A stretch of 64,000 bases of DNA from Vigna angularis (lineage: Eukaryota > Streptophyta > Magnoliopsida > Fabales > Fabaceae), in contig NC_068977.1 of NCBI RefSeq assembly GCF_016808095.1, positions 6,446,479 through 6,510,478 on the forward strand. Direction: 5' to 3'. Shown here piece after piece: positions 34,056-45,532 of the stretch (position 1 is its first letter; every line of letters begins with the position of its first letter). A model generated the notes under the pieces. It worked only from the letters and a program-made list of their open reading frames with translations, was not told the DNA's origin and searched no databases. Position numbers and translations under genes: made by a program.

Positions 34056-35637
34056 ATGGCTTATTCGAATTATGAAAGCAGCAAGAAAGGAAGTGGTAAG
34101 AAACTAAAAGTGCATTTTGATCTACCTGAGGATGATGATTATCCCAATCACAAGCGTTCTGGTTCTTTAGGATCTGCTAGATCTTCTTCATCAGATTCTG
34201 ATGATGGCATGGACAATGCTGATTCTAAGTATTGTGGCATGTATGGCTCTCCTGTGTGGAGTTTCCAAGGAGGGTCAGTGACCCAATCTCCTCCACTTCA
34301 GCTCATGAATTCTCCTGGGTATGACCCTAACAGAATCCCATCTTCTATATTTAACAAACCTGCAAGTCCTATGGAATGGAGTGTCGCCTCAAATGAATCA
34401 CTGTTCAGCATACACATAGGAAACAACAGTTTCTCAAAGGATCATGCTTTTGCATTGAGCAACAGATCTGGGGATTTTCCTAGGACTACTGATATAGCAG
34501 CACTGCCATCTGTTGAAGAGGTAAATTCTAAAGACAAAAATGTGGACATGGAAAGACACTCTTTGTCATCAGATTCGCCCAGTGAAACTTCAGACTCAGT
34601 TACAAAACAAGATCATGAGAAAAAAACAAGTGAAAATGCAGGTTCAGTTGTTGACACCAACAAGACAGAAACATCAGAAGTTTCCACACATGAGACAGTG
34701 TTGGACAAAACTCCAGATGATCATAGTAAAGAAGTAAAGATGCCTAATGGGGAACCTAAAAAAGTTTTCCGTTCCATGGGAAGCGATTTAAGCACACGTT
34801 CATTTCAATTTCCTATGTGAGTTTTCATTATATTTTTCTTATGTCTGTGTTGTATCATTATGCTGTAACTTCTCACAGAGGGGTGGATATTTTATGCATG
34901 CAAATCGAATAGAAAATCTTGTTTTGATGAAATCTTAAACAAGCAAGACTTTTATATATGTTCAGACTGGTTCTTCCAACCTCAAAAGATTTTGCTAATA
35001 ATTCATGCTTTCCATCATTGATCACTAACATGTGTTGATGTCATAATATAGGAGGTGAAAAATGTGCATTGTCAATAACTACAGAAATTTGGTGGAAGTT
35101 ATTTGACAGAAATTAGTCTTACTTGAATTTCATGTTATGACCATCTGCTCAATTTTTTGGTTCTAGACAATGCTTTCAGACAGTTGACCATATTACTACC
35201 TTTTCTTTGGATAGCTTTTCACATGTACCATAAATCTATGTCATGAATTTTTAATTTTCACATGTACCATAAACCCTATAAATGTAGTCAGATTTGCAAA
35301 GTTGAGTTAAACTTAAAATAAACTACTTAAGTTTTGTTCTTCTTCTGTCATTTTTGTTTAAGCTTTGTTCTTCTTCAAGTTAATTTGATTTGCTTAGGGG
35401 TATGATGTCCTGCTTTTGACCACCATTTTGCTCTTGAATTCTTTCAGATTGACGGCTGAAGGAGGAAGAAATAGTTCATCAACAGTAGATTCATCAGAAA
35501 AGCAAGAGAAAGGTGAAAACCAGGAGCAGCAGCCAGAGAATGATCTGCAGAAAAATCCTAGTTCTAAATCAGAAAAGGCACCAAAACAAAGTGGCAAAAC
35601 TTGGTGTTTCTGCTTCACCTGTTCACCATGTTTTTGA
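34056..35637 (+). CDS. Ser/Asp-rich plant protein with Cys-rich C-terminus, unknown function
   Basis: Two coding exons, 34056-34816 and 35448-35637. The donor (CCTAT/GTGAGT) and acceptor (TTTCAG/ATTGACG) join in phase, reading FQFPILTAEGG, to give 316 residues. The protein is hydrophilic: an acidic and Ser-rich start (HFDLPEDDDYPNHK, then SARSSSSDSDDGMD), a more ordered central part (YGSPVWSFQGG, SPMEWSVASNESLFSIHIG), long Ser/Glu/Lys-rich disorder, and an abrupt C-terminus KTWCFCFTCSPCF. Four cysteines among bulky hydrophobics at the very end could be lipid-modified (S-acylated) for membrane attachment; that is inference. There is no signal peptide or transmembrane segment. The first ATG follows a probable leader-intron acceptor. 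I do not recognise the family with confidence. Confidence 0.8.
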
Positions 35638-36194
35638 GAGAGACAGGTCTTTAATGATGTTGGAATGGAAATAGCTAAATGAGAAAAATGATGATGGTGA
35701 CAATGGTCAAACAATAGATCTACTGGTTACATGGAAATCATTTCCCTCATTGAAACATGAGCTTCAATCACATGGTTAAGAAGGAAATGAGTTCAATGTT
35801 AAAAGAGTATACATAGATGAATATTTTTTGTCAATAACCTCTGACAACAGATCAATCGAATGATGATTATGTAAACCATCCAACAGTGCTTGAAAATAGT
35901 TATTATGCTTTAAAGGGTCCAAATTCTTAGATATTAATCTTTTCGTTAAATCATTTGCATTAAGATTCCTATTCATAGATCCCTCTGTTTCAGAAATCAA
36001 AATTGAGAGGATTCAACTCAACACTTCTTACTGTTTCAAGTTTTATAAATTTAGGTTGTTCATGTACATCGCTAGTTCTATCATTTTACACCTTTTAATT
36101 GGATACTCGAAGTTCAAATTCAGTATATTCAACCCATTATGGTGTTTGTGTTTGTATATGTTTAGGGTGAATAATAAAATTAAATAAAAGCAAA
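35638..36194. other. Intergenic, 3' flank of the 316-residue gene
   Basis: AT-rich, probably including the 3' untranslated region just after 35637. The 74-codon minus-strand frame (35776-36000) has no recognisable feature. Confidence 0.5.
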
Positions 36195-36199
36195 AAAAA

Positions 36200-38664
36200 T
36201 GTAACATCCTATTGTAATAGTATAAAACTACCAAAATGAAACGTTACATAGATGCTAAAATAACAACTAGGTAAAATAAACCTCCTTCAAAGAAGAGATC
36301 TACTTCTGTAAATCTATCTAACAACTCATCTGCTACTCCCTCACCTCTAGTTGGAACAATTGAAAAGGTGAATCCCTAAGCTCACACCATTAGGTGATCA
36401 TCGCAAAAGAGAAACAACATACAAAGACAAACCACATAAAAACAAGGGTAAGTTAGATAAACAAGGAAATGTCATATTTATATAAATATAAACAAATCAA
36501 CCTCAATTCAAAAGGATACGATACACACCAATCATTCTATACATCTCATAACTTAAACAAGACTCATCCAGATTAAGTATGAATGTCGAACTATTGGTAG
36601 TTTGTGCACTTGTATGGTACAACTGGCACTCTCCAACACCATACAAGGTTAGTCCATATTCAATGTCTAGGGCTAAATTCAAAGCCTATAGACAAGAACC
36701 TCCAGCTATTCTCACCACATGCATCATTCCTCTTTACTTGAGAATGAATGATCATTAGAGTGTCGGAATAACCACCATACATTCCTACAACAACATCAAC
36801 ATCAACCAAAGCATTTCCATGAAATCTCACTCTCAGTCATGGAAATACGTCCAATAACCATACTTAGGATATTCCTCCTTGGAATTCCTTTTTCACACGA
36901 TACATGAAATCCACACCTCACACATTACTTGCACATTATCATCACATCACATCCATAATTACATTCATAACTATCCGAATAAAACTGACAGTGCTCCTAG
37001 ACCTCAACCATTCGCTGAGCGCACCCTCTCGCTGAGCGAAATTCCTCAGACAGAAACTCATCTCTACAACCACTCGCTGAGCGAATCCACTCGCTGAGAA
37101 AATCCACTCGCTATCCGAATAAAACTGACAATGCTCCCAGACCCCAACCATTCGTTGAGCGCACCCTCTCGCTGAGCGAAATTCCTCAAACAGAAACTCA
37201 TCTCTACAACCACTCGTTGAGCGAATCAACTCGCTATCCGAATGAAACAGACAGTGCTCCCAAACCTCAACCATTTGCTGAGCGCACCCTCTCACTGAGC
37301 GAAAGTCCTCAGAGAGAAAACCAAAACTCACTCAGCGAATACACTCGCTCAACGAATACAATCGCTTAGCGAGTCTGCATAATCTACAACACCAATTATG
37401 TAGAATTACGCAACCTATACCAGTTTTTACTAATTCTAACTATTTTTCCCAACTTCTAACTCTCCTAGATTGTTTTATATACTTAATTTAACTTGTACAA
37501 CTGTTTTTATAGCTTACAAACATCAATCTAAACAAGTACCTACAAGATCTCAACCAAAAACTCAACTTAGAGACTCAAATTGAATTCTACCACTTATGGC
37601 ACAATTTCAAGCAACTTAAGGACTCAAGCAAGTCCCAAATGACTTACCAAAACTTTCCAAACTGACCATTTGGGCACAGAACCTCTAACTCAAGTTTTGA
37701 CTAGTTCACTTCCTCCAATTGAGTTCTAAACCAAGTAGAACTCTACCTTATCTATCACCAAACCTTCTCCCCACAGATTTCATCCATTTTAAACATCTTA
37801 ACCACTCACAACACACTCAAAACAGACTTCACATACTTCAAACCAGTTCACAAGACTTCTCTCACAGGTTTCACTTTCTAAGACCTCATTTCTAGACCAA
37901 AATAACCTATAACCAAGAGTAACTCTTGCTCCCAATAATTACATCATCACAATTCACTTTATCAACACTAAATTCAACATCAATCTCATATACAAATAGA
38001 TTCAACATATTATACATCATTCATCAACACACAAAACATCAAACACCTAATTGATTTCTCTACATTCAATCGTAATAGATATTTACTCACACAGTTCAAT
38101 ATTCATGCATCCTCTAACACACACAATTAGCATCAATTCAAGAAAAATCTAGCTTCCCTTACCTTACACCGACGATACAAATCTCAAATAATGCCCCAAT
38201 TACTTTTCGCATAAGAAATTCTAGAAATACCTACGAATCACCAATGGCGATTGGAGACAAATTTTAGAATCCAAATTTAACCAATGATCAAGAAAGAAGA
38301 TCACTTGATACATGCAAATCAGTTCCTCTTTGCATGATGAAGGATCAAGAAAAAGAACAAGAAAATGGATGAAAACTTGCTTGCTCTAAACACCAAATTG
38401 ATCGGATAGAATGGTAGACCTTGACGCCGTGATCGTCTAGGCACCTCTTGATCGTCAAACAGATGACTTGAGATCAAAGACTCTTAGAGAGAACGTAGAA
38501 AACTCTAAAAAAGTAATATTTAGAGAGATGATACGTTGTAAGATAATGAAACTCGTTTATAACAAAACTATTTATAATAAAATAGTTTAATATTAAAATA
38601 ATCGAGTCTTACTATTTTTTTTAGACTATCACCACCTCTAAACTACCATTTTATGGGTCTTACA
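36200..38664 (-). mobile_element. Solo LTR, chromovirus-type, minus orientation
   Basis: A 2,465-bp LTR starting TGTAACATCC and ending GGGTCTTACA on the plus strand. That is the reverse complement of the TGTAAGACCC...GTTACA pattern of the full chromovirus at 10722. Flanking AAAAA (36195-36199 and 38665-38669) is a possible 5-bp duplication, but is low complexity. It contains the CGCTGAGCGA repeat cluster. No internal domain. Confidence 0.83.
36960..37375. repeat. Tandem repeats built on the palindrome TCGCTnAGCGA
   Basis: About 2.7 copies of a unit near 115-135 bp (marked by CTATCCGAA(T) and GACAGTGCTCCCAGACC), each with several copies of CTCGCTGAGCGAA or variants. The motif is nearly self-complementary, and single-base variants (TCGTTGAGCGA, TCACTGAGCGA) are frequent. 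It lies inside the solo LTR at 36200-38664. The 129-codon frame across it reads a repeated peptide but has no independent support. Confidence 0.85.
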
Positions 38665-38669
38665 AAAAA

Positions 38670-39697
38670 GTTGAGTTTTAAACTTTATGTGTTACAAAAT
38701 GCTTATTTGAATATAAATTATATATAATTAGGATTTCAACGTAATTATTATGTACTTAAATAATATTTATGTTTAACAAATTATATTATGAGATAATTAT
38801 GTAACAGTTAAATAAATTTAATACATTTTCTCGTTAATAATGGTCACATGATTATTTAAGGAAACATTACTATTAATATCCAGTTATGTATGAAATTTTT
38901 TTGTTTCGTAAATTTAAAATTTTTGGTGATTTCATTAATACTAATTGTATGTTAATATCATTATTTTTGCTTTAATAAACATAACTAATTTATTAATGAC
39001 AAAAACACATATTCAATTATTTTAAACAAAATGATAACATTAAAGTTTTGTTTACTAAAATTGTAACTTTTTTTTTTATTCTATATCAATATTTATATAT
39101 CATTTTACTTTGCTACATAGATATGAGTTTGGTCATTCATGATGATAAATGACTTAATGTACTGTGAAATGTCAGTTTCATGTGAAGAAAATAACTATTT
39201 ATTCAAAATTATTGAATAATCATAGTAATTTGTTTTTTGAAAAAATGAGCATTTTTTTAGTCTTGATTATTTAAAAGCTAATATGTATGTTTATCGTTCT
39301 CATCTCTTATGATAAAAATGATCTCATTTAATATCTATTATATATATATAATATTAAAGTAGAAGTGTGACTGAGGCATATGTGAAGAACGTGGATAGGT
39401 AGCTGAGAGACTGTCACAGTTCACAAGTTGACGCTTTTCTTTCAGTCTTACGCAATGGTGACGTTTGTAATAGGTAACCTTTTTAATCAATTTTTCTTAG
39501 GCAAAACAGACCAATTAAGGCCATTTAAGTCTAGTCTATTTTGGTCACAAAAGATGAATTGGGTTAGATTGTTTGTGAATTGCAAATGGATTAAATTTTA
39601 AAATTTGGACTGATGGATGGTAGGGTTGATCTATTTTTTTATCATTGAAATACTAATATTGTAAAAATAAATTAAACTTTTTTATTTTTTACATAAA
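38670..39697. other. AT-rich intergenic
   Basis: No gene. An island of balanced composition at about 39355-39480 has no recognisable coding content. Confidence 0.5.
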
Positions 39698-41389
39698 AAT
39701 ATATTAGGCTTAATTGCTTGATTTATCTCTAGTTTGGTTGAAGTGTGTCAAACTCGTCCTCTCTTTTAAAAAAGTTGTTATTTCGTCCACATGTGGTTTA
39801 AAAGTGTCAATTGCATCCAATAATAGAAAAATTGGTGTCAATAAAGTCATCTCCGTTAAATACAGACTAACAATGTTAAGTGACTGATGATTTGGCAGTT
39901 GAGAATTAAAACGTGTCAAAAAATGGCAATATTGGTAATGACTGTGTGAATGAAATTAAAATTAGGAAGTTGTATTTAAAATTTGTACATCAACAAGGCC
40001 CTGAAAGCTAAGTAAACTCTCCAAATATAATACACAGCCAATTTCAGATTCGTCAGATTGTCAAAGAACAAGAGACGATTCAAACACTTCAATGGAAAAT
40101 ACAGTTCTTGATATGGCTCCAACAGCAGCCCCTCGAATGAAGCCACTCTCAGTTTCTTGTCCTATCAAAGCTCCACTCAAAAGGCCCCCCACAAAGTTCC
40201 CACTATAGATAAAACAATCCATCAAAACTCGTTGTACCTTAAGCATAGCACATGGTACCAATAAGATAGGAAAAACATTAATCACAACACAAATTTGTAT
40301 GTCTTTGAAGATGAAAATAACAAAACAAAACAACACAAGCAAAACAATCCAACCAAGAAATGGCGCACCTCCACCCCATGTTTCAAGTTTCAATTTTTAT
40401 AAAAAAAAATATGCATTTTTGTCTCAATCGAAAGCCCCCAACAACACACAACAGAAGACAATGACAACAATCCACCCAAAAAGATTAAAAACACGACAAG
40501 AAAAGGCAAAACCCATGACGAAAGGAGGAAAACAGAAGTAGATCAAGAGTTTGGATTAGATTATAAAATGTAACAAAAGGAGAATGGAAATAAACAGAAG
40601 AGAAAGAAGAAGCGAACCTAATGCAAAGCAGAAGGTCAAGATCACAGAGAAGATGTTCCCAATGACGGCGGAGACGGCGAGGGTACCAAGCTGCTTAACT
40701 CTCTCGACGAGATTCCCGAGCGAAGACGAACGCTGTAAGATCCTTGAAAATATTAGTTAGATACTAAAAAAAAAAATAAAAAAAAAATTAGTGAATAGTA
40801 AATTGTGAATAGTAAATTGTGAATAGTAAAAAGTGAATAGTAAAAAAAAAAAAAAAAAAAAAAAAAAACAAAATTATTTTTGGAAAGGATAAGTGTTACA
40901 CGTAGCTTTGAGATCAGAATTCACCAATTTGCAAAAAAAAAATTATTTTTGTAATAGTAAAATGAATAAAAAAAATGAATAGTAAAAATGAATAGTAAAT
41001 TTTTTTACTATAAATAGCCAAGGGGGGAGGCTGGAAATTTACACCAAAATTCTAGAGAAATTGTGAGAGAAGAGAGTTGGAGTAAATTCTAGTTGAAGAG
41101 GGGAAATTCTGGAAGTTTCCGGAGAACGGTTTGAGAAGAGGAAACTAAGTCTGGAATAGAGGTAAGGGGAGCTAACTTTGAGTATTTCCTTTTGTATTAT
41201 CTTGAGTCTTGAATATGCTATATTTTGCTTTTGTCTGATCTTAAATCTTGAATATGGAGTATTTTGTTTCTGTATGATCTTGAATTTTAAATGAGAGTAT
41301 GCTTTGGTGTCGATATCCAGGTGTGATAGTTGTAAAATGTGATGTTGATTATGTTATGTCATTTGTATGTTATTAGTTGTTTATTTTTG

Positions 41390-41840
41390 TATCTTGGAAG
41401 GATTAGAAATTGTCTAACCGGCTCTGCCAGATTCAATTTCTTGTTTCCCCAAACATTGTATTGCTTTCCTTATTTATTTTTATTGTATTTTGGAAGGATT
41501 AGAAGTTGTCTAACCGGCTCTGCCAGATTCAACTTCTTGTTTCCCCAAACTATTTATTGCTTTACTTATTTATTTTATTGCATTTTTGGAAGGATTAGAA
41601 GTTGTCTAACCGGCTCTGCCAGATTCAACTTCTTGTTTCCCCAGACATGTTAATGTTCGTGTTATTTAATTATATTGTATTTTTGGATGGATTAGAAGTT
41701 GTCTAACCGGCTCTGCCAGATTCAACTTCTTGTTTCCCCAGAAATTTTATTGTCTTATCTATTTTTTTATTGCATCTTTGTGGAAGGAGGAGAAGTTGTC
41801 TAACCGGCTCTGCCAGATTCAACTTCTTGTTTCCCCTGAA
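41390..41840 (+). repeat. Five tandem hairpin-bearing repeats in the nested LTR
   Basis: Five units of about 95-105 bp, each containing GAAGTTGTCTAACCGGCTCT then GCCAGATTCAACTTCTTG. AGAAGTTG pairs with CAACTTCT around a 20-nt loop that includes ACCGGCTCTGCC. The hairpin part is almost invariant, while the linkers vary. The 104-codon frame through it is a by-product of the repetition. Confidence 0.9.
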
Positions 41841-42825
41841 TTTTTATATTAATATTATTTTGATGGTAAGGGCAAATAGTTATTTTTGTATGAATTTATA
41901 AATATACGAATGTTGAACTGGTGTTCTCTCGCGAAACTGTTAAATTGTACATGTTGAGATGCGATGAATTTATTGAATGAGTTTGTTGGCTGAAATTGAT
42001 CTTGTTGGAAGGTCTGGAGTAAGGGTTCGGTAATTGCTTATATATGAGTATTAAATAGATATACAGATACTGTTTTGAGGTTGTTGTGAGAGGAAGTAAA
42101 AATATTAAAATTAGGCATTTTAGATTTAGAGCATAAGCGAACAAGGTAGATAATTTAAATAAATAAATTGTTAATTATTGAAGGCCTCCCTTTGTTGGTA
42201 GGATAGAGGAACCTTAAAAACCTGAGTTGGCACATCCCTGATCATAGAGCAGCCCTGGCCTGGTCCAGTCAGTTGTGACTAGTCATATGTGTTGGCGTCG
42301 AAGGTGAGTTTGATGCGTTCAGACATCTGGGTCCTCTCCGGTGACCAATTGGGGTAAAGAAAGATCTCTAATAGGATGAACTTAAAATAAAATAAGTTAA
42401 TTCGAGATGCATAAATTTATCATGGTAAAAACTTCATATGTATTTTATTTATCGTTACATTGAGTTCAGACTTTAATACGTAGTGGCTAAGATATGATGA
42501 AATGTTTTGGCTGATCTATGAATCTTTAATTGGTGAAAATATGTTGAGTTATACTCGTTATGGTAAAAAATGAGTTTATAATATGAAGTATGATAGCCGG
42601 CGATATGTTTAATTTATTAACACCAACATAGGTTATTGTCAAATTATGATTAGAGAATGAACATGATTGAATTATGTGGAGAAGAGGTTATGAATTGTTG
42701 GTTTTATGAAATGTTAGAGTGGATATGAGAAATCATTACTTATGAAATGATGTTTACTACCGGGAGTAGTATGTTCGAGTTATACCATAAGAGTTTGGTA
42801 TGAGCAAAGTAACACCTAAGGTTTA

Positions 42826-43005
42826 TGAAAGCAGGCAGAAAGTGGTCTGACCATAAGGCTTTGACATAAACATATGATTCGTAAGTTATATAGAAGCAGG
42901 CAGAGAGGGGTCTGACCATAAGGCTTCAGAAAGTAAGACATAGTATATAAGTGAGGCTTAAGGAAGCAGGCAGAGAGCGGTCTGACCATAAGGCTTCATG
43001 AGTAA
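42826..43005 (+). repeat. Three ~70-bp repeats in the nested LTR
   Basis: GAAGCAGGCAGA, then GTCTGACCATAAGGCTT, occurs three times (near 42830, 42893 and 42964). Confidence 0.85.
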
Positions 43006-44069
43006 GCATGGTACACTTGTAAGATTTATGGAAATGGGAAAGATGAATTTGATAATGATGAATTAATGACATCGGAATAATGATATTTTATCAATTGCAG
43101 AAATACATGATTATAATATTTTTATTACACGTTTAATGATTTTATGATAAGGTTGGCTTACCCTTATTTGTTTGTACTATGATCATATAACTCATGTTAT
43201 ATGTGATTAGATAATATTGCAGATGCGGTTGAACAAGCTTAGAGATGAGATAGATGCGGGGAAAAACTTTTAGGGATTTTTGTAAAAAGAATAAATTTGT
43301 ATTGGGAAGATTATGTTGTGTAAAACTTATAAGTTGAAATTTCAATGGTGAAGACTATATTGTTTAAAGTTTGTAAGTTTGGTATTGTACTTTGGATTAA
43401 ATGAAATAAAGTTTGAATGTTTATAAGAGATATCAAATTAATTTAGTCTCTACTATCAGTAATACCCTTTAAAATAGTAGGGTGTTACAAACGCAAAGGA
43501 CAGGGATTTGGCACAATAGAACCCACTTCGCACTTCAAATGGACCTTCGAATAGAACCACTTCGCACTTCCAAATACCCTACGAACAATGCGAAAAGCAC
43601 TTCCAAATCACCAAACGCGCATCTGATTTCGAAAGCTCCAATTGCAATTTTTCACTCTTCGTCAACTCACAAACACACTATCTCAAATGCCCTAATTTGA
43701 TTTCAATCACAACAAAACCCGTAATTTTATTTCGTTCACAAATAAAAACCCCTAAATCAATTAACATTTTAATTTCCCCAATTCACTAACCTATTTTCGT
43801 GTCACTCTACATTTCATTCACACGTCGTTACCAATATTGTCACTCTTTTGACACGTTTTAATTCTCAACTGCCAAATCATCAGTCACTTAACAATGTTAC
43901 TCTGTATTTAATGGAGAAGACTTTATTAACACACATTTTTCTATTATTGGATACAATTGACACTTTTAAATCACATGTGGATGAAATATCAATTTTTTTA
44001 AAAGAAATGACGAGTTTGACACACTTCAATCAAACTGGGGACAAACTAAGCAATTAAGCCAATATATTA

Positions 44070-44893
44070 ATGATAAGTTATCAGAGTAATTTTGAACTAA
44101 AAGACTGAAAAGACTATTATCTGTGAGCTATTTTAGATCTTAGTTAAGTTGTATCAAATCTTGACCAAGTTATAATTGAGTTGAATCAGACTTTAGTTGA
44201 GCTAGTGAGTCTCAATTTTTTTTAATAAAATTGATTGGCAAGTTGGCTTGACTAACCTACGAAACTAGTCTACTACATTACTAAGTTGGTTCAGATTTTA
44301 AGATTTACCTTTTTTTAATCGGGCTCATGAGTTAAGTTCAATCCTTTTTGTCATCTATTTTTAAGAAATGCTTAATTACAAATCTTAATATGGAAAAATA
44401 AAAAATAATATAATCTTTTTTAACTTTAATTAAAACGTAGTAAATGTTTTAAACCTCCCAGTTTCTTTATGACACTATCTATAGAAAGAAAAAGAAAAAT
44501 TCGTTTAACACCAAATACTTATGAGCCAAAATTATTTATATATACACACAAACATACGTACATATATAAAATACGTAAGATTTAAATTGAAAAAAAAAAT
44601 ATTTAAATAAAAACAAAAGACACGTGATTTAAAATTTTTTTAAAAAAAAATACAATATAATGTAATTATATAACTTCAACGTTATAAAAAGTGTAAGAAA
44701 ACAATTTAAAAAAAGAATATAATATGAGATAATTATATAACAGCCACATTTAGAAAAAATGTGAACAAAATGCAAGTCAGAGGAAAATGGAGTGCAACTT
44801 TTATTTTCCTTCTCTTTCCTTTTTGCAACTTTTTTTAAGCTTCTGATATGTGTTTGCTTATGGCTCCATCCTCCCGGCAGATACATGGTAATA
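44070..44893. other. AT-rich intergenic
   Basis: No gene. AT-rich with A-runs; the minus-strand frame at 44629-44919 runs into the next LTR and is not supported. Confidence 0.5.
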
Positions 44894-44898
44894 ATAGT

Positions 44899-45331
44899 TG
44901 TACTATACCCGGTGGCCAATAAGCTAAGAGGAATTTGGAGTCAAAACAGATAACTGATCGATTGTCAGTCAAACACTAGTCAAGAATGGTAAATATCATT
45001 AATGGTCAATCAATACATTTAATGGTCATATTGAATGTGATTATACGCTATTTATGAGTGATTGACAGGTTGTATTGTCTAAAAATATATTGCACTAAAA
45101 GTTAATGAAGGATTTCGCTGTCACAAGTCCTATAAATATATAATTGATGTTCAGGTACAAAAATCTTTATCTATTATAATAAAATATAGACCTCTTTATG
45201 AAACATATCTGACTTGAGGGTCTTCTGCAGGTCAACAACATAGGAGTGGATCGCGTTCTCGGAAAGGATTGAAGATCAAAAGAGAACAGAGCAAGGAAGG
45301 ACAATCGACCTCAGACCAATTAATCGAAACA
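44899..45331 (+). repeat. 5' LTR of the repeat-filled element
   Basis: 433 bp, TG...CA ends, target duplication on its left. Shares long blocks with the 3' copy (TTGTATTGTCTAAAAATATA, CACAAGTCCTATAAATATAT, AAGATCAAAAGAGAACAGAG). Confidence 0.93.
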
Positions 45332-45333
45332 TT

Positions 45334-45525
45334 TTGGCGCCTACCATGGGGCCGAGCGGCATCCCCATGATTCCACGAGGAACCAGACGTGCGCTCGGTC
45401 TCGACATCGCTACTTCGAATCAATATCGGGTTGCAACAAGAGAAAAATATTTGGCAATAATTTCTAAAGGCATGTCTTTTGTTTTGAGAACTTTCAGAAA
45501 GCTTCAATCCTACGTTCAACCTTGA
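45334..45525 (+). other. Short open frame after the primer site
   Basis: 63 codons starting in the primer-site region, reading MGPSGIPMIPRGTRRALGL and then a basic, amphipathic stretch. It could be the stub of a former gag leader peptide, or chance. The tandem array begins just after its stop. Confidence 0.25.
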
Positions 45526-45532
45526 CACATTC

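Larger units (their letters stand above)
40734..43489 (+). mobile_element. Solo LTR nested in the Pack-MULE
   Basis: A 2,756-bp LTR starting TGTAAGATCC and ending TAGGGTGTTACA, the same terminal pattern as the chromovirus at 10722. A perfect 5-bp duplication AACGC lies at 40729-40733 and 43490-43494. Removing it and one AACGC rejoins the NIP1-like exon. It carries two internal tandem arrays. No internal coding region remains. Confidence 0.92.
40020..43530 (-). pseudogene. Captured fragment of a NIP1-like (NEP1-interacting, RING-H2 type) gene
   Basis: Read on the minus strand, the first piece (43494 region to 43490, then 40733-40618 after the inserted LTR) encodes SSSLGNLVERVKQLGTLAVS and AVIGNIFSVILTFCFAL and ends at a GT donor. 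An intron of about 415 bp (40617-40203) follows. The second piece (40202 to about 40020) encodes SGALIGQETESGFIRGAAVG and AVGAISRTVFSIEVFESSLV, then QSDESEIGCVLYL. These match the membrane-associated N-terminal half of NIP1/NIP2 proteins; the C-terminal RING-H2 domain is not included. It is broken: a frameshift just after the acceptor (VGTLWGA, then LLSGALIG one frame over), a Trp codon changed to TGA after ESSLVL, and the LTR in exon 1. The retained intron shows capture at the DNA level rather than via a transcript. Confidence 0.82.
39707..44060. mobile_element. Pack-MULE (Mutator-like element carrying a gene fragment)
   Basis: A 4,354-bp element starting GGCTTAATTGCTT and ending AAGCAATTAAGCC. 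Its terminal inverted repeats are about 247 bp (39707-39955 and 43813-44060), diverged by scattered substitutions. A perfect 9-bp duplication AATATATTA is at 39698-39706 and 44061-44069. No transposase is encoded. The interior holds a NIP1-like gene fragment with an intron and, inserted later, a 2,756-bp solo LTR. Without that LTR the element was about 1.6 kb. Termini match the MITE at 7379-7828 (GGTTTAATTGCTTCC, then CCCCAGTTTGGTTGAA), so both belong to one Mutator family. The two 69-codon frames in the arms are inverted-repeat copies of each other and not genes. Confidence 0.93.

Noticed and set aside
36942..37331. 129-codon minus-strand frame with repeated peptide
   Set aside because: It is the translation of the CGCTGAGCGA tandem repeats inside a solo LTR; no start context or homology supports it.
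41339..41653. 104-codon frame with three repeats
   Set aside because: Produced by the hairpin tandem array in the nested LTR.
39710..44057. Two matching 69-codon frames near 39.8 and 43.9 kb
   Set aside because: They are the terminal inverted repeats of the Pack-MULE, not a gene family.
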